In this document: in pieces, positions 6,335 through 12,084 of the stretch | How positions within the stretch are numbered: position 1 is the stretch's first letter | How the letters are laid out: each line of letters opens with the position of its first letter | Source of the DNA: Ruminococcus sp. | GTDB lineage: Bacteria; Bacillota_A; Clostridia; Oscillospirales; Ruminococcaceae | Length of the DNA: 16,616 bases | Assembly (NCBI GenBank): GCA_017536105.1 | Contig: JAFXRZ010000001.1 | Coordinates: forward strand, 1 to 16,616 | Direction: 5' to 3' | Notes under the pieces: model-generated | What the model saw: the letters and a program-made list of their open reading frames with translations, nothing else | Database searches by the model: none | What the model was told of the DNA's origin: nothing | Made by a program: the position numbers and the translations under genes

Positions 6335-7150
6335 ATGAGGAAAAGAGTTTTTATGCTCGCTGCATTTACGCTTATGCTGGCAATGCTGACTTCCTGCGGG
6401 AACGATGCACAGAGCAGTGAACCGAAAGATACAAGCTCCGCCGGCACAGCCGTTTCATCAGGGGCGGCTTCCTCTGATTACAGCGGTATCAGTGTGGATT
6501 CCCCCGAATGGGTAAGCAAACTTGATGCTGCTAAAAACGCAGATCAGGTGTTTGTGGTTGCGGCATTCAGCGAAGATGCTACCGATGCCTGGGTATCGCT
6601 CCACGAAAAGCAGGGTGACGGCAGCTGGAAAATGGTCATGACCACTCCGGGATTCATAGGAAAGAACGGCCTCGGCAAAACAAAAGAGGGTGACGCAAAA
6701 ACACCTGTCGGAACATTCCACTTCAACCGTGCCTTCGGTATAGCTGATGATCCCGGCAGCAAGATGCCATATACAAAAGCCGATGACGGCACCTACTGGT
6801 CAGGTGACGGCCGTGAGGGATTCCACTATAATGAACTGGTAAATATCAAAGACTATCCCGAGCTTGACACTAATGAATGCGAGCATATCAAGGATTATAT
6901 CTACCACTATCAGTATTGTCTGAACATCAGTTACAATGAAGAAGGCACCCCGGGGCTTGGCTCTGCAATATTCCTGCACTGCTTAGGACCCGCAAAGCCT
7001 TTTTCGGGCGGATGTGTTGCTATCCCGGAAGATCATATGAAGTATGTTATGCGTACCGTTGATGAAAAGACTGCGGTGGTCATTGACAGCTATAAAAATC
7101 TTGCCGGCACCGACGAATGGCCGGACAGCACCTGGCCGCAGGTACGGTAG
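6335..7150 (+). CDS. Lipoprotein with YkuD-type L,D-transpeptidase-like domain
   Basis: The 271-residue product starts MRKRVFMLAAFTLMLAMLTS with lipobox L-T-S-C (Cys21), then a Ser/Ala-rich linker to about residue 60. The catalytic domain follows: KVMTTPG-type strand, GKNGLGKTKEGDAKTPVGTF (the G-x-x-K-x-x-G-D-x-x-T-P-x-G signature of YkuD proteins), and the active-site segment FLHCLGPAKPFSGGCVAIP with His215 and Cys227. In canonical enzymes the second motif is S/T-H-G-C; here it is S-G-G-C, so the His next to the nucleophile is replaced, as in some divergent relatives. Such enzymes cross-link or modify peptidoglycan stem peptides. Start 6335 is chosen for AAAGGA 8 nt upstream and the lipoprotein signal. 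It is a single-gene transcript with its own promoter and terminator. Confidence 0.88.
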   Translation: MRKRVFMLAAFTLMLAMLTSCGNDAQSSEPKDTSSAGTAVSSGAASSDYSGISVDSPEWVSKLDAAKNADQVFVVAAFSEDATDAWVSLHEKQGDGSWKMVMTTPGFIGKNGLGKTKEGDAKTPVGTFHFNRAFGIADDPGSKMPYTKADDGTYWSGDGREGFHYNELVNIKDYPELDTNECEHIKDYIYHYQYCLNISYNEEGTPGLGSAIFLHCLGPAKPFSGGCVAIPEDHMKYVMRTVDEKTAVVIDSYKNLAGTDEWPDSTWPQVR

Positions 7151-7230
7151 TTTTTTCGTCTCTAAATGTCTCAGCTCCCTGCCCGATCCCATTGCTCAGA
7201 TTGCAAAGGACAGCATTTAAAACGGATCAA

Positions 7231-7275
7231 AAAACCGACCTCACATTTTCAGATGTGAGATCGGTTTTGTCATTT
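7231..7275. terminator. Bidirectional terminator
   Basis: AAAACCGA-C-CTCACAT (7231-7246) pairs with ATGTGAG-A-TCGGTTTT (7253-7268) with one mismatch and a 6-base loop, followed by GTCATTTT. A-rich sequence before it would serve as a U tract for the minus-strand remnant at 7400. Confidence 0.8.
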
Positions 7276-7399
7276 TATAAGGTCAAACGTTTCGGGTCTT
7301 GCTTTGCTGACACAGTGTGGGATCCAGTTCTGCATCAGCCGGAGGCATCTGCGCTTTCCGGCGTGAAGCAGTATGCGAAGCTGCTCTTCCGATATGTCT

Positions 7400-8013
7400 T
7401 CAGGTGATCTTCTGCTCCGACTCGTAGATCAGTTCTCCCAGTATCCTGATAAGGCAGTCCGCTTCCACCGGCTTGCTGAGGTGAGCGTTCATCCCCGACT
7501 GCATCGAAAGCTGGACGTCCTCGTCGAAGGCGTTGGCGGTAAGGGCGATTATCGGGATGCGCCCGGATAGCCTTAGCCGCCTCCAGTCCGTCCATGACCG
7601 GCATACGCACATCCATAAGTATGGCGGAATAAATGCCCGCCGTGCTTTTCCCGAAGAGCTCCACGGCGATCTTTCCGTTCTCGGCGTGGTCCGTCTTGAT
7701 ATTCTCCATTTCAAGCATATCCGTCAATATCTCGGCGTTGAGCTCCACATCCTCCGCCGGCAGGATGCGCCGGCCTTCCAGCCTTGCCCTGTTCTTCTCC
7801 TTGAAGATAGCCATGCCGCTCCGGCGGGCGATGCGCGTGAGATCGTCAATGATAGCTGCTGCGAAAAGGGGTTTATCGACACTGTCAAAAACTCCCACGG
7901 AATTCGCTTCCTCGCGGATATCGTTCCAGCTGTAGGCCGTCATCGCGGCAACGATGCTTTCCTTCGCGTAGAGCCGCACTATCTCGGCGGAGGTCTCCAT
8001 GCCGTTCATGTAA
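7400..8013 (-). pseudogene. Frameshifted C-terminal remnant of a hybrid sensor kinase (two receiver domains)
   Basis: The minus strand encodes the back half of one receiver domain (YMNGMETSAEIVRLY, then SVDKPLFAAAIIDDL) and a second receiver: acidic pocket RILPAEDVELN, phospho-acceptor in AILMDVRMPVMDGLEAAKAIR, then after a frame change near 7560 the continuation IPIIALTANAFDEDVQ and HLSKPVEADCLIRIL to the stop at 7400. A few codons expected between AIR and GRIPIIALTA are missing, so a small deletion broke the frame. The 5' end stops inside the first receiver at about 8013, four bases before the terminator at 8017. The kinase part is absent from the window. It is probably nonfunctional debris from the insertion or deletion that brought in the hydrolase module. 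Confidence 0.85.
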
Positions 8014-8016
8014 TAA

Positions 8017-8046
8017 AGCGTCCGCGATGAAACGGGCGCTTTTTTG
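8017..8046 (+). terminator. Orphan terminator upstream of the hydrolase gene
   Basis: AGCGTCCG (8017-8024) pairs with CGGGCGCT (8033-8040) around CGATGAAA and is followed by T6. No plus-strand gene lies just upstream for it to end. Its 3' arm and T tract match those of the terminator after the hydrolase (10057-10071), so it may be the leftover end of a lost upstream member of the same family. Confidence 0.8.
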
Positions 8047-8124
8047 CTGTCCGAAAAATTTTTTCAGTTTTTTTGAAAACCTCTGTTTTTTGTAAAGGTA
8101 GTGTAAAGGAAGGTATGATATACT
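8034..8124 (+). repeat. Terminator-promoter block, copy 1
   Basis: This 91-base block, from GGGCGCTTTTTTGCTGTCCG to the -10 TATACT, is about nine-tenths identical by eye to 10060-10151, with a few substitutions and a 1-base net length change in the T runs. The block sits upstream of both the hydrolase gene and the mini-protein array. Confidence 0.85.
8091..8124 (+). promoter_or_regulatory. Activator-type promoter with two TGTAAAGG boxes, hydrolase gene
   Basis: TGTAAAGG occurs at 8091-8098 and 8102-8109 (period 11 bp, same DNA face). Nine bases later is TATACT (8119-8124). There is no -35 hexamer; the boxes occupy its place. This is the geometry of PhoB/OmpR and SARP activator sites. The leader then carries a GGGG-GAAAGA-CCCC hairpin (8137-8150). 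Confidence 0.75.
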
Positions 8125-8192
8125 GAAGATACAGAAGGGGGAAAGACCCCGAAGAACAAAACATAATCAAAAATAAAAAAGGAGCGATCACT

Positions 8193-10010
8193 ATGAAAAA
8201 CACAAATAAAACAAACAGGATAGCAAGAACTCTTACAGCTGCAATGGCAGCAGTTATGATGATGACCGCCGCAGCCTCTGTAACGGCTTCGGCAGACACC
8301 TCGGCAGTTGCTTCGATGAGCGTCAGCACGGCAGCGTCAAAGTCGGGAGGATATTTCTATCACGGTAAAAAAGTCATCGAGGGTCACTACAAGGTGGACG
8401 GCAACGGGAATTACAGCTTCAAGTATTCCGACGGCTTCTTCAAAGTTGACCCCAGACAGTACGATCCCCACATGGCAACAATGTCCTGCGCTCTGGCGCA
8501 CGCCTCCTGCACAAATGTCATAGACGGCGACTATTCCAAGGGAGCTGAGGATGTGGAATCGATACTCACACAGGCAGGCTTTAAGGACTTCTTTGCAAAC
8601 GATGACTACCTTAAAAAGCCCACCGCAGATTCTGTCGGCTGTGCGATCGCCAACAAGACTGTCGATCTCGGGAACACCGAAAAGAGAATAATCTCGGTGA
8701 CGATCAGAAGTGCAAACTACGGAGAGGAGTGGGTATCGAATGTTACTCTCGGCAAGAACGGCGAGGCTAAGGGTTTTTCGGATTCTGCCATCAAGGTTCT
8801 CGACTGCATCGGGGATTACATCACGGCTCACCCCGAGACAGCCAAGGATGTCAGGGAGGGCAGGGCGTCCTTCTGGTTCCAGGGCTTTTCAAGAGGCGGC
8901 GCAGTAGCCAATCTTGCTGCAAAGAAAGCTATCGACTATTATACCGTTAAATACGGCTGCACCGTATATGCTTACTGCATCGAAGCTCCCCAGGGCGGCA
9001 TCGCAGCAACAGAAGATCATTCGTGCGATTACAGCTCGATACACAATATTATAAACCCCGACGATATCGTTCCTTATGTTGCTCCCACGGGAATGGGCTT
9101 TAAGAGATACGGCGTTGACCACTACCTCAACGGCACCGATGCAGGTGAAATAGAAAACAGCACGCTCTTTAAGAACAACCTCTGCGACAACAGCTATGAA
9201 AAGTCCGTATCCGAGGAAAGGCTCGCGCTTGTCAAAAAGCATATCGCCGGAATGGCCGGAGCGAACAATGTGAGTGAACACGCCCCTTATGCAGCAGAAA
9301 ACAAGAAGTTTGAGATAAACATCTCGGAAAGATCCGCCGATATCAAAAATGCAGGCGGTTCGGTAATCACCTCCGAGCTTATCAAAAACACCTTTGACGA
9401 TGTCTGCAAGAAGATAAGCAGGAACGATTATGTGAACAAAAAATACGAGGACGCAATCAGACGCCTGATGATCTTCAATCAGACCGGCGGAGGTCTCAGA
9501 TCACTCCAAAACGTTCTTGATCTCAAGTCTCTCGGAATAAGCGTTGTAAAAGATGTTTACACTCCGAGCGGTATAGTCGGGATCGTAATGGCAGTTTTCC
9601 CCTGGTCAGCGCCTGCACTTACACCTGTCCTGATCAGAACTGCCGATCTTACCATCAGCGATTTCCTTGCCTCCGCAAAGAAGATCCTCGGAGAGGACGC
9701 TAAGCTCAGGACCGCTCTGAAGAACTATCCCGGCGGCGCGGATCAGGCTCTCAATGATATCCACAGCCTTGCATCTGCAGTGATCCCCACATTCAAAAAC
9801 CTGAACGCAATGGTCACCTTCGGCGTGAATGCACCAGAGCTTATAAAGAACCACAGCTTCATCCAGACCTGCGCATGGCTCAGATCCTACGATTCCTGGT
9901 TCGAGGATTCCCTTGAGGACAGCAGCACCGTCTATGAGATCCCCGTATGCACCGGCGGGATCACCATTCCCTTCGACTGGAACAGCTTCGGCTGCACCTA
10001 CGGTTCTTAA
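8193..10010 (+). CDS. Secreted lipase-like alpha/beta hydrolase
   Basis: The 605-residue product has a signal peptide (cut near residue 34, TASA-DTS) and an alpha/beta-hydrolase core. The nucleophile elbow FQGFSRGGAVANLAA gives Ser233 (G-x-S-x-G). NIINPDDIVPYV supplies the acid (Asp290 or 291) and RYGVDHYL the His310, in the order and setting of class-3 lipase-like enzymes. Residues 340-605 form a helical C-terminal region ending in NHSFIQTCAWLRSYDSWFED, whose counterpart survives in the truncated paralog at 13984-14253. GGAG lies 8 nt before ATG 8193. Substrate is unknown: lipid, ester or cell-wall acyl groups are all possible. Its promoter block is duplicated before the membrane mini-proteins, so both are likely expressed together, probably under the regulator at 11299. 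Confidence 0.85.
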   Translation: MKNTNKTNRIARTLTAAMAAVMMMTAAASVTASADTSAVASMSVSTAASKSGGYFYHGKKVIEGHYKVDGNGNYSFKYSDGFFKVDPRQYDPHMATMSCALAHASCTNVIDGDYSKGAEDVESILTQAGFKDFFANDDYLKKPTADSVGCAIANKTVDLGNTEKRIISVTIRSANYGEEWVSNVTLGKNGEAKGFSDSAIKVLDCIGDYITAHPETAKDVREGRASFWFQGFSRGGAVANLAAKKAIDYYTVKYGCTVYAYCIEAPQGGIAATEDHSCDYSSIHNIINPDDIVPYVAPTGMGFKRYGVDHYLNGTDAGEIENSTLFKNNLCDNSYEKSVSEERLALVKKHIAGMAGANNVSEHAPYAAENKKFEINISERSADIKNAGGSVITSELIKNTFDDVCKKISRNDYVNKKYEDAIRRLMIFNQTGGGLRSLQNVLDLKSLGISVVKDVYTPSGIVGIVMAVFPWSAPALTPVLIRTADLTISDFLASAKKILGEDAKLRTALKNYPGGADQALNDIHSLASAVIPTFKNLNAMVTFGVNAPELIKNHSFIQTCAWLRSYDSWFEDSLEDSSTVYEIPVCTGGITIPFDWNSFGCTYGS

Positions 10011-10040
10011 CTGCACCAATTATTTCTAACTCATTTTAAT

Positions 10041-10071
10041 AAGCGTTCTGCACAAAGCAGGGCGCTTTTTT
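10041..10071 (+). terminator. Terminator of the hydrolase gene
   Basis: AAGCGTTCTGC (10041-10051) pairs with GCAGGGCGCTT (10057-10067), 11 bp with two G-U pairs and loop ACAAA, followed by T6. The 3' arm is the start of the duplicated block. Confidence 0.9.
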
Positions 10072-10151
10072 GCTGTCCGAAAAATTTTTTTTAAGTTTTT
10101 TGAAATCCCCTGTTTTTTGTAAAGGTAATGTAAAGGAAGGTATGTTATGAT
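10060..10151 (+). repeat. Terminator-promoter block, copy 2
   Basis: Second copy of the block at 8034-8124, with the same order of elements: terminator arm, T tract, GCTGTCCGAAAAA, T-rich stretch, two TGTAAAGG boxes, AAGG, -10. Confidence 0.85.
10118..10151 (+). promoter_or_regulatory. Activator-type promoter with two TGTAAAGG boxes, mini-protein array
   Basis: TGTAAAGG at 10118-10125 and 10129-10136 (period 11 bp), then 9 bases, then TATGAT (10146-10151). Box spacing and distance to the -10 are identical to the hydrolase promoter although the flanking bases differ, which argues for selection on the arrangement. The leader to the first mini-gene is about 50 bases. Confidence 0.75.
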
Positions 10152-10207
10152 GTAATCACAGAAAGGAAAACAACAAAAAACAAATCAAACGAAAGGAGGG
10201 AAAACAA

Positions 10208-10294
10208 ATGGTATTCTTTCTGGCAGGAAGCGCAGTTGCAATAGTTATCGGCGGTATCGCATGGGGTATCGGAGCGATCGTTGCACATATATGA
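10208..10294 (+). CDS. Array mini-protein 1 (28 aa, single membrane span)
   Basis: ATG 10208 follows GAAAGGAGGG. The peptide starts MVFFLAGSAVAIVIGG and ends IGAIVAHI: one continuous hydrophobic, Gly/Ala-rich span, with no charged side chain except a near-terminal His. First cistron after the TGTAAAGG promoter. Function unknown. Confidence 0.75.
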   Translation: MVFFLAGSAVAIVIGGIAWGIGAIVAHI

Positions 10295-10338
10295 TAAGAA
10301 CAAAAACAAGAAAAACAATAAGACAAGGAGGTAATAAA

Positions 10339-10410
10339 ATGGTAGCATTCTTCATCTTCACAGGCGTGGCTCTCACAGCAGAGGTCGCTATCCTGGTACT
10401 CTCAAGATAA
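10339..10410 (+). CDS. Array mini-protein 2 (23 aa, single membrane span)
   Basis: ATG 10339 follows AAGGAGG, 44 bases after the previous stop in an A-rich, T-poor spacer. Starts MVAFFIFTGVALTAEVAI and ends LVLSR; a Glu sits mid-span and an Arg closes the peptide, the most polar member of the set. Confidence 0.72.
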   Translation: MVAFFIFTGVALTAEVAILVLSR

Positions 10411-10462
10411 GCCTGACATAACAAACATCAAAAGATCAACAAGCGAAAGGAGTATGACCGCA

Positions 10463-10549
10463 ATGGTGACAGCGCTTTTTATAGTCGGAGGCTCGGCAGT
10501 TATGGCAGGCCTTGCAGCGGCCTTCGGATTTGCAATAGTAAAAGGATAA
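10463..10549 (+). CDS. Array mini-protein 3 (28 aa, single membrane span)
   Basis: GAAAGGAG precedes two in-frame ATGs, 10454 and 10463; 10463 has workable spacing and restores the MV start shared with its neighbours. Starts MVTALFIVGGSAVMAG and ends GFAIVKG. Gly pair at positions 9-10. Confidence 0.72.
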   Translation: MVTALFIVGGSAVMAGLAAAFGFAIVKG

Positions 10550-10584
10550 ACAAGATCATACAAACAAGGAAAGGAGAAAGTTCA

Positions 10585-10653
10585 ATGGTAACCGGTCTGA
10601 TAATCGCAGCAGGCATCACGGTCATCGGTACTGTGATATACATATTCGGCTGA
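10585..10653 (+). CDS. Array mini-protein 4 (22 aa, single membrane span)
   Basis: ATG 10585 follows GGAAAGGAG. Starts MVTGLIIAAGITVIGT and ends VIYIFG, no charged residue at all. Spacer from the previous stop is 35 bases. Confidence 0.72.
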   Translation: MVTGLIIAAGITVIGTVIYIFG

Positions 10654-10689
10654 CAGAAAAAGATAATATCAACGAAAGGAGGAAATCAC

Positions 10690-10758
10690 ATGTTACTTTG
10701 CGGAATAGCTGCTGTATGTCTCACAGCGATAACAGTTATCACATTCACAGTTCTCTGA
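10690..10758 (+). CDS. Array mini-protein 5 (22 aa, single membrane span)
   Basis: ATG 10690 follows CGAAAGGAGG. Starts MLLCGIAAVCLTAITV and ends ITFTVL. Two Cys and many Thr; no charged residue. Departs from the MV start of its neighbours. Confidence 0.72.
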   Translation: MLLCGIAAVCLTAITVITFTVL

Positions 10759-10813
10759 TAAACAACACTATATATAATATAACAAACAATACTAAAAGAA
10801 AGGAGCAAATGAA

Positions 10814-10894
10814 ATGGTAAGCTTTGCAATACTCGGCATCGGACTCGTAGCAATAGCAGGCGGAACAATAATCTACGGAATGTTCATCGCATAA
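10814..10894 (+). CDS. Array mini-protein 6 (26 aa, single membrane span)
   Basis: GAAAGGAG is followed by an ATG at 10809 that reads only three codons and then the ATG at 10814, which opens the real frame. Starts MVSFAILGIGLVAIAGG and ends IIYGMFIA. The overlapping three-codon ORF could allow re-initiation. Confidence 0.72.
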   Translation: MVSFAILGIGLVAIAGGTIIYGMFIA

Positions 10895-10926
10895 TAACAC
10901 ACATCAAGCGAAAGGAGAAAAAACAA

Positions 10927-10998
10927 ATGACAGCATTTCTTATCTGCAGCGGAATCGTAACCGTAGGACTTTTGATCGTACCTGTATTCCAGATATGA
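10927..10998 (+). CDS. Array mini-protein 7 (23 aa, single membrane span)
   Basis: ATG 10927 follows CGAAAGGAG. Starts MTAFLICSGIVTVGLL and ends IVPVFQI. Gly at position 9 as in mini-proteins 2 and 3; no charged residue. Confidence 0.72.
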   Translation: MTAFLICSGIVTVGLLIVPVFQI

Positions 10999-11042
10999 TC
11001 CGTTAATATAAGACAAAATCGAAACGAAAGGAGGAAACTGAT

Positions 11043-11138
11043 ATGTTCACAGCATTTGTTGCACTTTACGGCACAGCTATAATAGCCTCAATGGGCTACT
11101 GCACATATGTATATTTCTTCGGAAATCCGTTTAAGTAA
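11043..11138 (+). CDS. Array mini-protein 8 (31 aa, single membrane span)
   Basis: ATG 11043 follows CGAAAGGAGG. Starts MFTAFVALYGTAIIASMG, continues with an aromatic stretch YCTYVYFFG and ends NPFK. Longest and most aromatic member. After its stop an AAGGAG leads into an ATG in the left arm of the hairpin at 11154 that stops after six codons, possibly a ninth cistron overwritten by the hairpin. Confidence 0.72.
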   Translation: MFTAFVALYGTAIIASMGYCTYVYFFGNPFK

Positions 11139-11153
11139 AAACAAGGAGTTTTT

Positions 11154-11225
11154 GAATGATTTTGAATATTGAGTAGAGCGTCCGCGCAAGAGTGCGGACG
11201 CTCTACTCGATATTCAAAATCATTC
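11154..11225. repeat. Long perfect hairpin (32-bp stem, 8-base loop)
   Basis: 11154-11185 is the reverse complement of 11194-11225 except for one position that would be a G-U pair in RNA; the loop is GCAAGAGT. It separates the convergent mini-protein array and response-regulator gene and could end either transcript, though no U tract follows directly on either side (CCGGG-type hairpin to the right, CAAAAACTCC to the left). It may also be a small mobile palindrome or an RNase III target. Confidence 0.85.
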
Positions 11226-11298
11226 CGGGGGGCATCCCGGATAACCATACTCAAGAACAGATCAGGCACGCGGCGCTGAAACAAATACAGCGAAGCTT

Positions 11299-12084
11299 TC
11301 AGAAATCTTCATCATAGAGGAAATCCGCCCAGTAGTACTGCACCATATACTCGTTCTGGAAAGAATTGACCGCACCTGCATCCAGCTCCTTAAAGCGGTA
11401 ATAATCGCAGTCAAGCAGCTTTGTGTTGACGGCAAGGGCGTTGCGGCTGCGGACTATAACATCGCTCACGCCTGCGTTTTTGAGACTTTGAAGCATAGAA
11501 TAGATAAGCTGCTGGACATAGTTCTGCTGCTTTGCATCGTAGGGCTCGTCCTCAAACAGCACAGCAGCGATCTCCTTTGTACTGCACGAGCTGCCCTGTC
11601 TGTGAACAAGATAGGCGAAGATCTCCTTCGATTTGCTGCGGTCAAACTTCATTATCTCGCCGTTAGGCTTGAACACCTCAAAGTTGCCAAAGCACTGCAC
11701 ACGCAGCAGTACATCGCTTTTCGGAACGATAGGGAAGCGCAGGTCGTCCAGCTCTGCTTTGACCTCATCAGCGGTGACGGGCTTCATTATGTAACCGCTG
11801 GCTTTCATATCCATAGCATCGCCCTTGTACTCGGAAAATCCGGTGACAAAGATGATGTTCATTTTGGGATTCAGCTCTTTGAGCTTTTTAGCCAGCTCCA
11901 CACCGTTCATCCCGTACATATGGATATCAAGGAAGGCAATGTCGCAACCGTTTTTCTCAGCATCCTCCAGCAGCTCGGACTGCTTTTTGTGTGCGGTAAC
12001 ATCGGCATCCGGCCTGGCTTTTTTGATTGCCTTTTCAAGCATTTTCAGCATAAGGGGCTCATCGTCAATGCACAGTATCCTCAT
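11299..12084 (-). CDS. Response regulator, receiver plus SARP/OmpR-like DNA-binding domain
   Basis: The 261-residue product has a complete receiver (about 1-118): acidic Asp7/Asp8 in ILCIDDEP, phospho-acceptor Asp53 in IAFLDIHMYG, Thr81 and Lys101 in GYIMKPV. Residues about 125-220 form a winged-helix domain of the trans_reg_C/SARP kind (VQCFGNFEVFKPNGEIMKFD, then SKEIFAYLVHRQGSSCSTKE). The tail SFQNEYMVQYYWADFLYDEDF is the short beginning of a BTAD-like region, usual in this group. ATG overlaps the kinase stop as ATGA, so the pair is translationally coupled. SARP and OmpR-type domains bind direct repeats with about 11-bp period upstream of the -10, which is what precedes the hydrolase and the mini-protein array. 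Confidence 0.92.
   Translation of the reverse strand: MRILCIDDEPLMLKMLEKAIKKARPDADVTAHKKQSELLEDAEKNGCDIAFLDIHMYGMNGVELAKKLKELNPKMNIIFVTGFSEYKGDAMDMKASGYIMKPVTADEVKAELDDLRFPIVPKSDVLLRVQCFGNFEVFKPNGEIMKFDRSKSKEIFAYLVHRQGSSCSTKEIAAVLFEDEPYDAKQQNYVQQLIYSMLQSLKNAGVSDVIVRSRNALAVNTKLLDCDYYRFKELDAGAVNSFQNEYMVQYYWADFLYDEDF

Noticed and set aside
10208..11138. CRISPR-like appearance from regularly recurring GAAAGGAG
   Set aside because: The recurring unit is only the ribosome site. The rest of each interval varies in length and encodes an open hydrophobic frame, and there is no palindromic direct repeat or cas gene.
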